DNA from: JABAAW01 sp965216605
Lineage (GTDB): Bacteria > Pseudomonadota > Alphaproteobacteria > JABAAW01
Length of the DNA: 64,000 nucleotides
Assembly (NCBI GenBank): GCA_965216605.1
Contig: CBDCGG010000002.1
Span: forward strand, 1,054,001 to 1,118,000
Direction: 5' to 3'
In this document: piece after piece, positions 1 to 8,667 of the stretch
How positions within the stretch are numbered: the first letter of the stretch is position 1
How the letters are laid out: each line of letters starts with the position of its first letter
Translations under genes and position numbers: made by a program
The notes under the pieces: generated by a model
The model's input: the letters and a program-made list of their open reading frames with translations, nothing else
Database searches by the model: none
What the model was told of the DNA's origin: nothing

Positions 1-1504
1 GCTCTTCGAACTGCACACCGCCGAGGAAGAAAAAAGCTGTCGTGCGCACGCTCGACTCGCCTACGACGAACTCTTCGCCCATCACCTCGCCTTGGCGCTC
101 GTCAAACGACACTGGGGGCAGAACAACAAACGAGCGACAAATGCCAATCCCGCCGCCGCAGAAGAAAAACTCGAAACCTTTCACAACAACCTCCCCTTCT
201 CGCCGACCGCAGCACAGCGGCGCGCCGTGCTCGAAATACGCAACGACCTAGAGGCAGAAGGGCGCATGCTGCGTCTGCTGCAAGGCGATGTCGGCAGCGG
301 CAAAACATATGTCGCAGCATGCGCGCTCTTGTGCGCAACCGCCGAGCGCGGACAAGCCGTGCTGATGGTGCCCAGCGACATACTCGCACGACAGCATGTC
401 GCAACGCTACAGGCGTGGTTCTCGCCGATGGGAATCGAGGTGGCGTTGCTATGCGGCTCGCTCGCAAAAAAAGAGCGCGAAGAAAACCTGCAGCGTATCG
501 CAAGCGGTGCGGCTTCGATCGTCGTCGGCACGCACGCGCTATTTCAAAAGGGAGTTCTCTATCGAGATTTGCGTCTTGCCGTCATCGACGAGCAGCATCG
601 ATTCGGCGTCTATCAGCGTGCGGCACTGCTATCTAAGTCTTCCTCGCCCGATGTCTTGGTCATGAGCGCGACACCCATTCCTCGCACCTTGATGCTGTCA
701 GTGTGGGGAGGAATCGCGCTCTCCCGCTTGGACGAGAAGCCCGCAGGCAGGAAACCCATCGAGACCAGAACAATCTCCCTACGACGCATCGAGGAAGTCT
801 TGTCCGCCGTCGAGCGATGGCGTGCGGCGGGCGACAAAATATATTGGGTTTGTCCTGCCATCACAGAGAGCGAGCCAAGTAGCGATTCAGGCGTTGCCAG
901 AGTTGTGTCGGTCGAGGAGCGCGTTCGTATTTTGCGATCTCGGTTTGCGTCGGACAGGGTTGTGTTTTTGCACTCGAAGCTTTCTTCCGACAGACGAGCG
1001 GAGGCTCTGCAGCGTTTTGTTGCGGGCGATGCGGACATTCTTGTTGCGACGACGATGATCGAGGTTGGAATCGACATTCCTTCTGCCAGAGCGATCGTCA
1101 TTGAGAATGCCGAGCATTTCGGATTGGCGCAGTTGCATCAGTTGCGCGGACGAGTGGGTCGTGACGGTGGGGCGGCTCGTTGTTTGTTGTTGTTTGACGG
1201 GGATGCGGGGGAGGAGGCTCGATCGAGGCTGTCGATTCTACGAGAGACGCAGGACGGCTTTCGCATTGCAGAGGAAGATTGGCGATTGCGAGGTAGCGGC
1301 GATCCTCTGGGGGTGAGGCAGAGTGGCTTGCCGCAGTTTTTGTTTGTCGATTTTGCCGAGCATTACGGGATGGCGAAATTTGCTGCGGAGCAGGCTCGTG
1401 TTTGTGTCGAGGACGATCCGTGGTTGCGCGGGCGGGAGGTCTTGCGATTGTTGCTGGCATTGTTCGAGCAGGGTGAGAGCTTGGAGATGGTCGAGGCAGC
1501 GTAA
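1..1504 (+). CDS. recG: ATP-dependent DNA helicase RecG, 5' truncated by window edge
   Basis: C-terminal two thirds of RecG, the double-stranded DNA translocase that regresses stalled forks and remodels branched recombination intermediates. The reading frame is already open at base 2 and starts with RecG-like sequence (RLAYDELFAHHLALALV), so the true start lies outside the window. Helicase motifs appear in order: Walker A GDVGSGKT, GTHAL, DEQHRFGV (DEQH box, motif II), SATPIPRTL (motif III), ATTMIEVGIDIP (motif V) and QLRGRVGR (motif VI). The C-terminal wedge-distal domain ends normally at the stop. The last 400 bases of the coding strand are markedly rich in G and T, unlike the front half of the visible part. 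Identity is secure. Confidence 0.97.
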   Translation, partial: LFELHTAEEEKSCRAHARLAYDELFAHHLALALVKRHWGQNNKRATNANPAAAEEKLETFHNNLPFSPTAAQRRAVLEIRNDLEAEGRMLRLLQGDVGSGKTYVAACALLCATAERGQAVLMVPSDILARQHVATLQAWFSPMGIEVALLCGSLAKKEREENLQRIASGAASIVVGTHALFQKGVLYRDLRLAVIDEQHRFGVYQRAALLSKSSSPDVLVMSATPIPRTLMLSVWGGIALSRLDEKPAGRKPIETRTISLRRIEEVLSAVERWRAAGDKIYWVCPAITESEPSSDSGVARVVSVEERVRILRSRFASDRVVFLHSKLSSDRRAEALQRFVAGDADILVATTMIEVGIDIPSARAIVIENAEHFGLAQLHQLRGRVGRDGGAARCLLLFDGDAGEEARSRLSILRETQDGFRIAEEDWRLRGSGDPLGVRQSGLPQFLFVDFAEHYGMAKFAAEQARVCVEDDPWLRGREVLRLLLALFEQGESLEMVEAA

Positions 1505-1568
1505 GAAGAAGCAGGAAGGGTGGCATCGTTTGTTGTCTGTGGTTGTTGTTTGTTGTAGAGTCCGTCTC

Positions 1569-2780
1569 ATGCAGAGCTTAGCTATGGACACCGGTGGAGA
1601 TATGGTAGAAGAAGAAAGCCGTGTGCTGGAGTTCTCTTCATGTCGTGCTTTTTCGTCTGCCGACAGGGAGGCGATACGGCGCTTCAACGCCTGCATCGAC
1701 AAGAAGCAAATGATCTTGGAATACGACAAGACGGAATGCGACAAGAGTGCGGGCGGAATTTTGCGCGTTCTTTTGAAGGAGGTTGATCTGTACGAGGTGA
1801 GGCGTGTTGTGCAGGAGATTTCGCTACAACCCGCCTCTGCGACGGATGTTTTGCAGCGCGTCTTGAAAGAGGTGGAGGGTATCAAGAGTTACGGGATCAA
1901 GGGCAAGAAGCGTAAGTATGTGGGCTACAACAAGGAGCGAAAAGTGCAGGGTCGCGCTGCGAAGGTTGAAAAAAGAGGACAATATTTTTATGCACGCGAC
2001 GCAAATTTTTCCAAAGAGAACAACACGCTGCCTGTGAAATATTGCAACAAGATCATTTGCGGGGACAGCGAAGGTATTCTGAGGGGGTTAGAGGATAATT
2101 GCATCGATTTAATTTTTACCTCACCTCCGTATAACTTCGGACTTGAATATAAAAACGGTGAAGATGACAAAGCGTGGCAGGGTTATTTTGAAAAATTGTT
2201 TGCGGTCTTTGATGAGTGCATTCGTGTTTTGAAATATGGCGGCAGAATTGTTGTGAATGTTCAGCCGCTGTTTTCGGATTATATTCCTAGTCATCATTTT
2301 ATCAGCAATCATTTTTTGTCTAAGAAGATGATATGGAAGGGGGAGATATTGTGGGAGAAAAACAATTATAATTGCAAGTATACAGCTTGGGGTAGTTGGC
2401 GTTCTCCGAGCAACCCTTACTTAAAGTACACTTGGGAGTTTTTGGAGATATTTTGCAAGGGTGTGATGAAGAAAGAAGGCAAGCGTGAGGATAGCGATTT
2501 GACGGCGGATGAGTTTAAGAAATGGGTTTTGGGCAAGTGGTCAATAGCACCTGAGCGGGGGATGGTTGCGCATGGTCATCCTGCGATGTTTCCTGAGGAG
2601 TTGGCTAGGCGTGTGATTAAGCTGTTCAGTTACAAGGGGGATGTTGTGTTGGATCCTTTTAACGGGGTTGGGACGACTTGTGTGGCGGCGAAGAAGATCG
2701 AACGAAATTACTTGGGTATAGACATTGCGAGCGATTATTGCAAAAAAGCGAGCAAGCGTCTAGATGATGTGTTGCTATGA
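1569..2780 (+). CDS. Class beta DNA N4-cytosine/N6-adenine methyltransferase
   Basis: Modification half of a type II restriction-modification pair. The catalytic domain starts near residue 150 with the substrate motif TSPPYNF (motif IV) and ends with the SAM-binding motif DPFNGVGTT (motif I), an order typical of the beta class (N6_N4_Mtase fold). The first 140 residues are Lys/Glu-rich, show no domain I recognise and are encoded by GC-richer DNA than the catalytic part, which suggests a target-recognition or fused segment. The start is uncertain: ATG codons at 1569, 1584 and 1602 are in frame and no strong Shine-Dalgarno decides. The stop overlaps the next start by four bases (ATGA), so the two genes are translationally coupled. 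The recognition sequence and the methylated base cannot be read from sequence. Confidence 0.88.
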   Translation: MQSLAMDTGGDMVEEESRVLEFSSCRAFSSADREAIRRFNACIDKKQMILEYDKTECDKSAGGILRVLLKEVDLYEVRRVVQEISLQPASATDVLQRVLKEVEGIKSYGIKGKKRKYVGYNKERKVQGRAAKVEKRGQYFYARDANFSKENNTLPVKYCNKIICGDSEGILRGLEDNCIDLIFTSPPYNFGLEYKNGEDDKAWQGYFEKLFAVFDECIRVLKYGGRIVVNVQPLFSDYIPSHHFISNHFLSKKMIWKGEILWEKNNYNCKYTAWGSWRSPSNPYLKYTWEFLEIFCKGVMKKEGKREDSDLTADEFKKWVLGKWSIAPERGMVAHGHPAMFPEELARRVIKLFSYKGDVVLDPFNGVGTTCVAAKKIERNYLGIDIASDYCKKASKRLDDVLL

Positions 2781-3460
2781 ACGATATAGACTCCCTTATT
2801 TTGTATTACGAGGAGAAGATGCAAGACTTGTTAGAGGAGGCATCGCCAGGTCAGATACGGGCAAAAAAAGGAGACTTGGTCACAATATTGGCACAAGGAG
2901 TAGTTCGCCTAGCATGGCATGAATTGAATTACAAAGAAGACGACATGACTTTTCGGTCGAGATACAAAGTTGAACTTAAGATTCAAGAAGAGTATATAAA
3001 AATGTTAGCCAAAGAAATTCAAATTGATATTAAAAAAAATTTTGAAAAATACAAATATAACCTTAAAATAGATGTTCCTGCTTTTCATAATAACGATCTG
3101 ATCATTGCGATTGAATGCAAGGCTTTCGCTGAAAATGCCATGCTTAAAAGAATTCTTTTTGACGCTGAAATTGTCAGAATGAACTATCCTAATATAAAAA
3201 GTGTTTTGTTTCAATTGGAAAATCAAATGGGAGGGGATTACTCTGATATAAATAAACCGTTGCATCTTGGAAGTGGTCCCAGTCAAGCTTTGATGTCTTT
3301 CTTTCCCAAGGTAAAATTGCATGTTATCACATTGTTAGAAGGAGAAAGAAAAATTGATAAGCCTATCCATAAAAAAGAATACTATAAATCTTTGACAAAA
3401 AAATCGTTGGAGCGCGCTGTTGCCACGATGAAATTGATTATCAAGGATGCGTTGAATTAA
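2777..3460 (+). CDS. Putative type II restriction endonuclease (PD-(D/E)XK type)
   Basis: The 227-residue protein is coupled by an ATGA overlap to the methyltransferase, the usual arrangement of a restriction-modification pair. Around residues 98-116 it carries a conserved-looking core, a strand ending in an acidic residue and then IIAIECKAF. The E-C-K triplet after a hydrophobic strand is the E-X-K half of a PD-(D/E)XK nuclease site. I do not recognise the specific family. The gene is strongly AT-rich and Lys/Ile-rich against its neighbours, a sign of recent transfer. The restriction role is inferred from position, size and motif; a methylase-associated protein of other function cannot be excluded. 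Confidence 0.65.
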   Translation: MNDIDSLILYYEEKMQDLLEEASPGQIRAKKGDLVTILAQGVVRLAWHELNYKEDDMTFRSRYKVELKIQEEYIKMLAKEIQIDIKKNFEKYKYNLKIDVPAFHNNDLIIAIECKAFAENAMLKRILFDAEIVRMNYPNIKSVLFQLENQMGGDYSDINKPLHLGSGPSQALMSFFPKVKLHVITLLEGERKIDKPIHKKEYYKSLTKKSLERAVATMKLIIKDALN

Positions 3461-3477
3461 ATTTTAAAGGCTTATAT

Positions 3478-3527
3478 CTGTTGCGCGAGCGCGTGCTTTT
3501 TAAAAAGCGCAAGCGAGAGCGCAACAG
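3478..3527. repeat. Lone terminal palindrome of the dispersed hairpin element
   Basis: An imperfect inverted repeat begins CTGTTGCGC and ends GCGCAACAG around a T5A5 centre. The same palindrome forms one end of the longer dispersed elements at about 8909-8961 and 42569-42621. Here it lies between the end of the AT-rich restriction-modification pair and the convergent tsaC gene, with C/A-rich sequence starting directly to its right. It could also serve as a bidirectional terminator for the convergent genes. Confidence 0.7.
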
Positions 3528-3549
3528 ACATGCCATCTCATCCCGTTTT

Positions 3550-4551
3550 TCATACCTTCTCCGCCATCGCCGCCCTTCGTAACCGATCGTTCACAACCTC
3601 CCCCATCCCCTTCTCCGCTACCCTCGCAACCGCAATCCCATTATACCTCCCCTCGTCCAACGCTTGCAACATCATATACAAATTTCGCGCCGCCTCAACA
3701 CAATCCCCCCCCATACTCAAATTCATATCCGCTCCCTCACAACAATCTCCGAATCCTAAAAATGCCTCCCCATCATCCAACCTCCCTAAAGCATTCAGCC
3801 GTAAAGGCAATCTCGGTGCATAGTGACGACCCAATAAACCCGGAGATAACTGAGAAGATAATATACCCTTATCTCCTGCCCCACCACGCAACAACTTCTC
3901 CCCTAATACAGCCTCCATCTCCGCAACCGAAACAGCTCCTAACCGTAAAACATATCCCTCATTCTCCATCTCACCCTTATCCTCCCCCATACCCATAAAA
4001 GAAATAACCGTAGACTCAATCCCCGTCTCGCAAACATCAACCGAATCCAAAACTAACGCAGGCTCATCTAATCCCGAAAAGGCAGAAACAACATGCTCCG
4101 CAGTCGTCGCACTCACACACCCAGAGCGATTCGCGCTCGGAGCAGCAATCGCTCCCCCAAACGCATCCAACAACGACAACGCAACCCAATGCGAAGGAAC
4201 ACGCAACGCAACACTCCCCCTATCCGTCACAACACCACGAGGCGCAACACCATCGCCTCGATACGGAATAACTAATGTCAACCCCCCCGCCCAAAAATTC
4301 TGCGCAAGCAATCTAGCACGATGACACAATACTCCCCAACGCTCTGCCTCCTCCATACTCGAAACATGCACGATCAACGGATTGCCGCGCGCTCGACCCT
4401 TCACACGATACAATCGTTCGACCGCCTCCTTGTTGGAAGCATCGCATCCTAATCCAAACACCGTTTCGGTCGGAAAAGCCACGAGCCTGCCGCGCGATAA
4501 CAAAAGACCCGCCTCGCGCACAGAGGCATCGTTGGCAGAAGCAACCCTCAC
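3550..4551 (-). CDS. tsaC: L-threonylcarbamoyladenylate synthase (Sua5/TsaC type)
   Basis: Makes threonylcarbamoyl-AMP from threonine, bicarbonate and ATP for the t6A37 modification of ANN-decoding tRNAs. The YrdC-like domain fills residues 1-190 with the nucleotide-binding elements GRLVAFPTETVFGLGCDA, KGRARGNPLIVH and APSANRSG. The remaining 140 residues match the extra C-terminal Sua5 domain in position and length (333 residues, against about 200 for short TsaC). The start overlaps the ubiB stop by four bases, so it is the last gene of the ubiE-ubiB-tsaC operon. The 3' half is T/G-biased on the coding strand, in line with the C/A-rich plus strand to the right of the repeat at 3478. Function is secure; short or long naming (TsaC or Sua5) is a matter of convention. 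Confidence 0.93.
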   Translation of the reverse strand: MRVASANDASVREAGLLLSRGRLVAFPTETVFGLGCDASNKEAVERLYRVKGRARGNPLIVHVSSMEEAERWGVLCHRARLLAQNFWAGGLTLVIPYRGDGVAPRGVVTDRGSVALRVPSHWVALSLLDAFGGAIAAPSANRSGCVSATTAEHVVSAFSGLDEPALVLDSVDVCETGIESTVISFMGMGEDKGEMENEGYVLRLGAVSVAEMEAVLGEKLLRGGAGDKGILSSQLSPGLLGRHYAPRLPLRLNALGRLDDGEAFLGFGDCCEGADMNLSMGGDCVEAARNLYMMLQALDEGRYNGIAVARVAEKGMGEVVNDRLRRAAMAEKV

Positions 4552-6188
4552 CGCTTGTCCCCCTCGAATATATCGTCCTTCTCATCATCCGTCTCCTTCT
4601 GCGTTCTTTGCTCCGCCTCCTTGAAATCGTCTTTCGGCACACGAGAAAAAATCTCTACTGCAACGGCGCGCAACCCACGCAGCAAAAAGAGATTTCCCTC
4701 GTTATTGCTGTTGTTATTTTTCTGCCTACCCTCCTGTGCGTTTGTGAAGGCGCGAGCGAGATTTCGCAAGAACGCCGTTGCCATCGTGCGAGGATTGCGA
4801 TTGTCCATCAGCCACTGCTCGATGAGGGGTTCGGTACGAAGCCAAATATTGACGCGACTGTCCAAAAGTTTTCCTACTCCTTCTCCTTGCAGCATGGATT
4901 TGTGTAGTAGTAATAACGAGGGTTGCGTTTCGATATCAAATTTGTCGCCGATACGAATCATGCCGAGCAGTAAGTCGGCGAAGGAGACTTCGTTTAAGTT
5001 AGATCTACTGAACAGGGGTTCTCCCACTGATCGACAAGCTAGCGTGAGACTTTCGATATCGACATGCGAGGCGGCGTAGCCTCCGTCTATATAGGCGCGG
5101 GCAACGCGAGCGTAGTCGCGTTTTATAAAGCCTTGCAGTATGTCGGCGAGTAGATGTCTAGTTGCCAAGTTGAGATGTCCCATGATGCCGAAGTCGACGG
5201 GTACCATGGTGCCGTCGGGTTCGACGAAGAGGTTGCCGGGGTGGATGTCGGCGTGGAAGAAGCCGTCGCGGAAGGTCTGCTTGAAGAAGACATGCGCCGA
5301 GCGTTCGAGTAGCGTCTCGCTGTCGATGCCGAGTTTATCGAGCGCCTTGCGATCGTCTATCCTGACTCCCTCGATCCATTCTAGCGTGAGGACGCGGCGA
5401 TTGGTACGACTCCAATCTATCCAGGGTACTCGAAAGCCTTTTTCGCCGTGCATGTTTTCTGCTAATTGTGATGCTGCTGCTGCTTCGCGTCTGAGGTCGA
5501 CTTCAGCTTCTACCCAGCTTGTGTATCTGTCGACTATATTTTGGAAGCGCAGGGCTTTGAGGTGCGGATTGCGCCATTCGGCTATGCGTATTACTGAGCG
5601 AGTGAGTGCTATTTCGCTTTGGAATTGTTGTTCGATATTGGGACGCAGTATTTTGACGGCGACATCTTTTCCTTCTTTTGTTTGTGCGCGATGCACTTGT
5701 GCTATCGAGGCGGCGGCGGAGGATTCTTCTGCGAAGGAGGTGTAGAGTTCGGATAGATTTTTGGAGAAGGCTTGTTCTATTTCTCGTTTGATAGTTTTGA
5801 AGGGTAGGGGAGGCAAGCGGTCTTGCAGTAGGGAGAGGGCTTGTGCGGTTTCTTCGCCGACGAGGTCGGGACGCACTGAGAGGGCTTGTCCGAGTTTGGC
5901 GTATCCTCCTCCTAGTTTTGCGATAGCTTTACGCAGGCGTTCGGCGCGTTGTTTTTTCGTGAGATTTTTGTTGGATAGGCGCAGTAGTTTTGCGAGGGGT
6001 TTCGGGAGCAATCCGATATCGGCGAGCGAGAAGAGCGCGCCTGTGCGCGTGAAGCAGAAGAGAAGTTTCCATAGGGCGTGGAGTTGTTTTAAGAATCCTA
6101 CTTTTGTTCTCGCCTTTGTTTTTGGGTTTGTTTTTTTTTGTTTGGGGGGAGGGGTATATTTTGTTTTGGGGTATGTTTTTTTTATCAT
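4548..6188 (-). CDS. ubiB: Ubiquinone biosynthesis protein UbiB (ABC1/AarF atypical kinase)
   Basis: Atypical kinase/ATPase needed for ubiquinone synthesis, acting with the membrane-bound Ubi complex. Family motifs are the KLGQALSVRPDLVG segment (the KxGQ region that occludes the site), the Ala-rich AAASIAQVHRA loop, VAVKILRP with the ATP-site lysine, and the catalytic region FFHADIHPGNLFV...VDFGIMG. Length is 546 residues from ATG 6188, normal for UbiB. That start overlaps the ubiE stop (ATGA) and has AAAGGA eight bases upstream; an ATG at 6197 is less well placed. The N-terminal 40 residues are a Lys/Thr/Pro-rich run from A/C-rich codons, matching the local strand bias rather than a known domain. 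Hydrophobic C-terminal helices are less evident than in enteric UbiB. Confidence 0.94.
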   Translation of the reverse strand: MIKKTYPKTKYTPPPKQKKTNPKTKARTKVGFLKQLHALWKLLFCFTRTGALFSLADIGLLPKPLAKLLRLSNKNLTKKQRAERLRKAIAKLGGGYAKLGQALSVRPDLVGEETAQALSLLQDRLPPLPFKTIKREIEQAFSKNLSELYTSFAEESSAAASIAQVHRAQTKEGKDVAVKILRPNIEQQFQSEIALTRSVIRIAEWRNPHLKALRFQNIVDRYTSWVEAEVDLRREAAAASQLAENMHGEKGFRVPWIDWSRTNRRVLTLEWIEGVRIDDRKALDKLGIDSETLLERSAHVFFKQTFRDGFFHADIHPGNLFVEPDGTMVPVDFGIMGHLNLATRHLLADILQGFIKRDYARVARAYIDGGYAASHVDIESLTLACRSVGEPLFSRSNLNEVSFADLLLGMIRIGDKFDIETQPSLLLLHKSMLQGEGVGKLLDSRVNIWLRTEPLIEQWLMDNRNPRTMATAFLRNLARAFTNAQEGRQKNNNSNNEGNLFLLRGLRAVAVEIFSRVPKDDFKEAEQRTQKETDDEKDDIFEGDKR

Positions 6189-6820
6189 AGTTTCCATCCT
6201 TTGTGCAGGGCGGCGATTCCTGCGCCGAGGGGTTGGGTTGTGCATCGTGCGAAGCCTGCGTTTTTCATGGCGGTGTTGAGTTCTAGGGGAGTCATGAATC
6301 CTTGTATGCTTTCTGCTAGGTAGATGTAGCTATCTTCGGAGTTAGCGATATGCTTTCCTAGTTTGGGCAGGATTGTGTTGCACCATGTTTTGTAGAGGGG
6401 TTGGATTTGGGGGAGGGGTTTGGGTGCGAATTCTAGGACGAGTATTTTTCCTCCGAATTTCAGGCATCGGTACATTTCTTTTAGAGCTTTATGGATATGG
6501 GTTGTATTTCTGAGTCCCCAGGCGCAGGTTACTGAGTGGAAGTATTGGGAGGGGAGTTGTGAGTTTTCCATGTTATCTTGGAGGAAGGTTGTTTTATGGA
6601 GGAGATTTTTTTTTGTGGCTTTTTGTTTTCCTATATCGAGCATATTGGGGCTGAGGTCTGTTATTGTTGCGTGTTTTCCTCCTTGGCGGAGGAATTTTAG
6701 GGCGATATTGGCTGTACCTCCTGCGGCGTCCCAGAGGGATTCGTGGGGGAGTGGGGATAGGGATTGGATGAGGTAGTTTTGCCAGATTCTGTGGAGTCCG
6801 AGGCTCATGAGGTCGTTCAT
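6185..6820 (-). CDS. ubiE: Demethylmenaquinone/ubiquinone C-methyltransferase UbiE, start unresolved
   Basis: SAM-dependent C-methyltransferase of quinone synthesis. The SAM motif is WDAAGGTANIAL, followed by DLSPNMLDIGK, the TCAWGLRN motif characteristic of UbiE/COQ5, and LEFAPKP. The first ATG gives MNDLMSLGLHRIW, but in UbiE that stretch is internal. The same frame continues upstream to about 6930 and reads PFG..., then LFNNIAPHYNL, which matches the usual UbiE N terminus (THFGF...VFDSVAxRYDLMND). No ATG, GTG or TTG lies in that extended frame, so either a frameshift or an unusual start codon is involved. Coding strand is extremely A/C-rich. First gene of the ubiE-ubiB-tsaC operon, directly beside the repeat at 7021. 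Confidence 0.88.
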   Translation of the reverse strand: MNDLMSLGLHRIWQNYLIQSLSPLPHESLWDAAGGTANIALKFLRQGGKHATITDLSPNMLDIGKQKATKKNLLHKTTFLQDNMENSQLPSQYFHSVTCAWGLRNTTHIHKALKEMYRCLKFGGKILVLEFAPKPLPQIQPLYKTWCNTILPKLGKHIANSEDSYIYLAESIQGFMTPLELNTAMKNAGFARCTTQPLGAGIAALHKGWKL

Positions 6821-7020
6821 GAGGTTGTAATGGGGTGCTATATTATTGAAGAGGGATTGGATGCGGAGGGGTTTTTGGGATGGGGGTATGGATTGGGTAC
6901 CGAAGGGGACGGAGTCGACATCGGAGTTGGAATCGGGCGTGGGTTTTTGGGGACATGGGGGGATTGTATCATAGTTGGGTTTGTTTGTCTGGGATTGCTA
7001 TGCATGGTTGGCTTTTGTGT

Positions 7021-7430
7021 GTCTGCCTTTGCTCGCCTGCGCTTTTTAAGAGGCGCGCCATCTTCATGGGACGCACACGGCAAGCCGTGCGCTATGGCAA
7101 AGGCAGACACGGGCTTTTTGGATTAGGTAACATACGCAAGACGAGCGAGCCGTAGGCGAAGTGAGTTTTGCGCATGGGGGGTGTGGGGGGACGAAGTTCC
7201 CCCGCAAAAGACCCCGCGTCAGCGGAGCGCCATAGCGCACGGCTTGCCGTGTGCGTCCATGATATGTTGGTGCGCTTTCTACGCACTCGCGCGAAACCCG
7301 AGAAGGGTTACGCGCGTAGCGCGTAGCCTCTTATTCAAAAGCGCGTGGGGGGATAAATTTCCCTCGCAGAAACGCGCAATACTGACTCGTAACATGGTAC
7401 GGTGATTCGAGTTTTCCTCGCCCTAGAGAA
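7021..7430 (+). repeat. Dispersed hairpin-array element, copy A
   Basis: A non-coding chain of short inverted repeats. Order: outer palindrome with arms GTCTGCCTTTGC (7021-7032) and GCAAAGGCAGAC (7097-7108); a G/C stem around ACGAAGT (near 7190-7200); GCAAAAGACCCCGCGTCAGC; a GCGCGTAGCGCG-type palindrome; the unpaired core GTAGCCTCTTATTCAAAAGC; and an inner end CGTAACATGGTACGGTGATTC. The same blocks recur in the same order at about 15955, 42569 and (inverted) 8668 and 17515. The inner end faces the AT-rich gene at 7670, and copy B lies inverted beyond that gene. Sequence to the left is G/T-rich on the plus strand. No open reading frame or transposase is visible inside. Confidence 0.85.
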
Positions 7431-7541
7431 GAAAAGAACGCGCAAAAAGCCTCTTGACACGGAGCAGCTTTTATGCGAAAAACACCATAGACACACAAAA
7501 AATCGCGCACAGCGCGACCCTCTTGACCGATAGGTAGCGAT

Positions 7542-7673
7542 ATGAACATTTTTTGGGCACACATCAGAGCTTTTTTTATAGTAGACATAGCAGAAATCAT
7601 ATCCGACAAGGGCATGGATGGGCACTATCTTGCAAAGAAATCAGAAGAAAAATCGAAGCGTTTCGTCTTATGA
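7542..7673 (+). CDS. Possible 43-residue upstream ORF coupled to the membrane-protein gene
   Basis: An ATG at 7542 opens a 43-codon frame whose TGA overlaps the ATG of the next gene in an ATGA arrangement, the usual signature of translational coupling. A weak AGGTAG lies just upstream. The peptide has a hydrophobic front (residues 3-19, IFWAHIRAFFIVDIAEII) and a charged tail. I recognise no family. It could be a coupled leader, a small membrane protein, or chance; coding is not proven. Confidence 0.35.
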   Translation: MNIFWAHIRAFFIVDIAEIISDKGMDGHYLAKKSEEKSKRFVL

Positions 7674-8667
7674 GTAAGAAAAAGCAGAGGAGCTATTTTT
7701 CAGATGCTTTGAATTTTATAAAAAACAATCTTGTGAAAGGCGGATTTGATAATAAAACTCGTATGAAATACTTGATGCGTTTTCTTAAAATAGCTAAACC
7801 TTCAATATTTTGCCCTAATATAGATTCTGTTCCTGATAAAGTGTGGAATTTGTATTTTCAAATAAAAAAGATGGCGGAGAAATTTATTAACGAATTGCGC
7901 GGCATTGATAAAATTAAAGAAGATGATTTTTTGAACATGTTAAGTCATAAAGAGCAAATAATTTTTATTGACGTTATCAATGAAACTATGAATGCCTTGG
8001 ATTTGTCAATATTTATGTTTCAAGATAAGTCTTTGGAATATGAAGAGCATACATATCAAACCCGTAGTGACCTTCGAAAATTAATTGCTAATAAAAACAA
8101 AATTGAAAAAATTATTGGCTCTACATTGCCAAAAGTAACAAAACAAGAAAATACTAATTTAAAGATATTTTCAAGAACCTTTAGAAAGAAAGCGGCGCAG
8201 TACAGAAAAAATTCTCGGTTGTTTTTGCTTGGGGTGGTTATCCCTCTTGTCACTATTGTTTTCCTTGCGAAGTTTTCAAATTTTTTTGATTACAAGATAG
8301 AATTCCCTCCCCCCAAGGATGCTGACAGCACTGCTTTTTACATTTATTTTATATCAAAAATTTTGTTTTCTGGCAGGTTGTTGTTTGCAATAACAACTCT
8401 CACAGGATTTTTCTACTGCCTACGCTTTTATGCTGCCAATCAGCACAACGCTATTATTTGTGACCAGAGAGCCAACACCCTAGAAGCCTTTGAACCATTG
8501 TACGAAAATGTAACACGAAAAGTGGTAAGGAGAGGTCTCTCGTTGTCCAGAAAGTTCTTCAATCTGCGACAGAGCATCTGCCGACAGGGTTTACAAAACA
8601 ACAAAGCGATAGCGGGGGAGGTGTTGACCTTTCTACTCTTGCCTCGCTTTTAAAGTTTAAAGATTGA
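7670..8667 (+). CDS. AT-rich two-transmembrane protein of unknown function, probably frameshifted near 8520
   Basis: An AT-rich, Lys/Ile/Asn-rich gene. From ATG 7670 the protein has a soluble helical N-terminal part (about residues 1-185), a first membrane segment near 187-209 (LFLLGVVIPLVTIVFL), a loop, a second segment near 235-260 (LLFAITTLTGFFYCL), then HNAIICDQRANTLEAFE. The frame ends at 8653, but the last 45 codons look poor. Adding one A to the AAAA at 8518-8521 moves reading into another frame with a plausible tail (KERSLVVQKVLQSATEHLP...) ending at 8667. That tail resembles the corresponding frame of the pseudogene at 16.7-17.5 kb, which supports a deletion or sequencing slip here. 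The gene sits between inverted copies A and B of the hairpin element. A defence role is possible from context only; function unknown. Confidence 0.7.

Noticed and set aside
6838..7110. 90-codon minus-strand ORF before ubiE
   Set aside because: Pro/Ser/Asn-rich from A/C-biased DNA, starts inside repeat A and has no recognisable similarity; the UbiE-like sequence lies in another frame.
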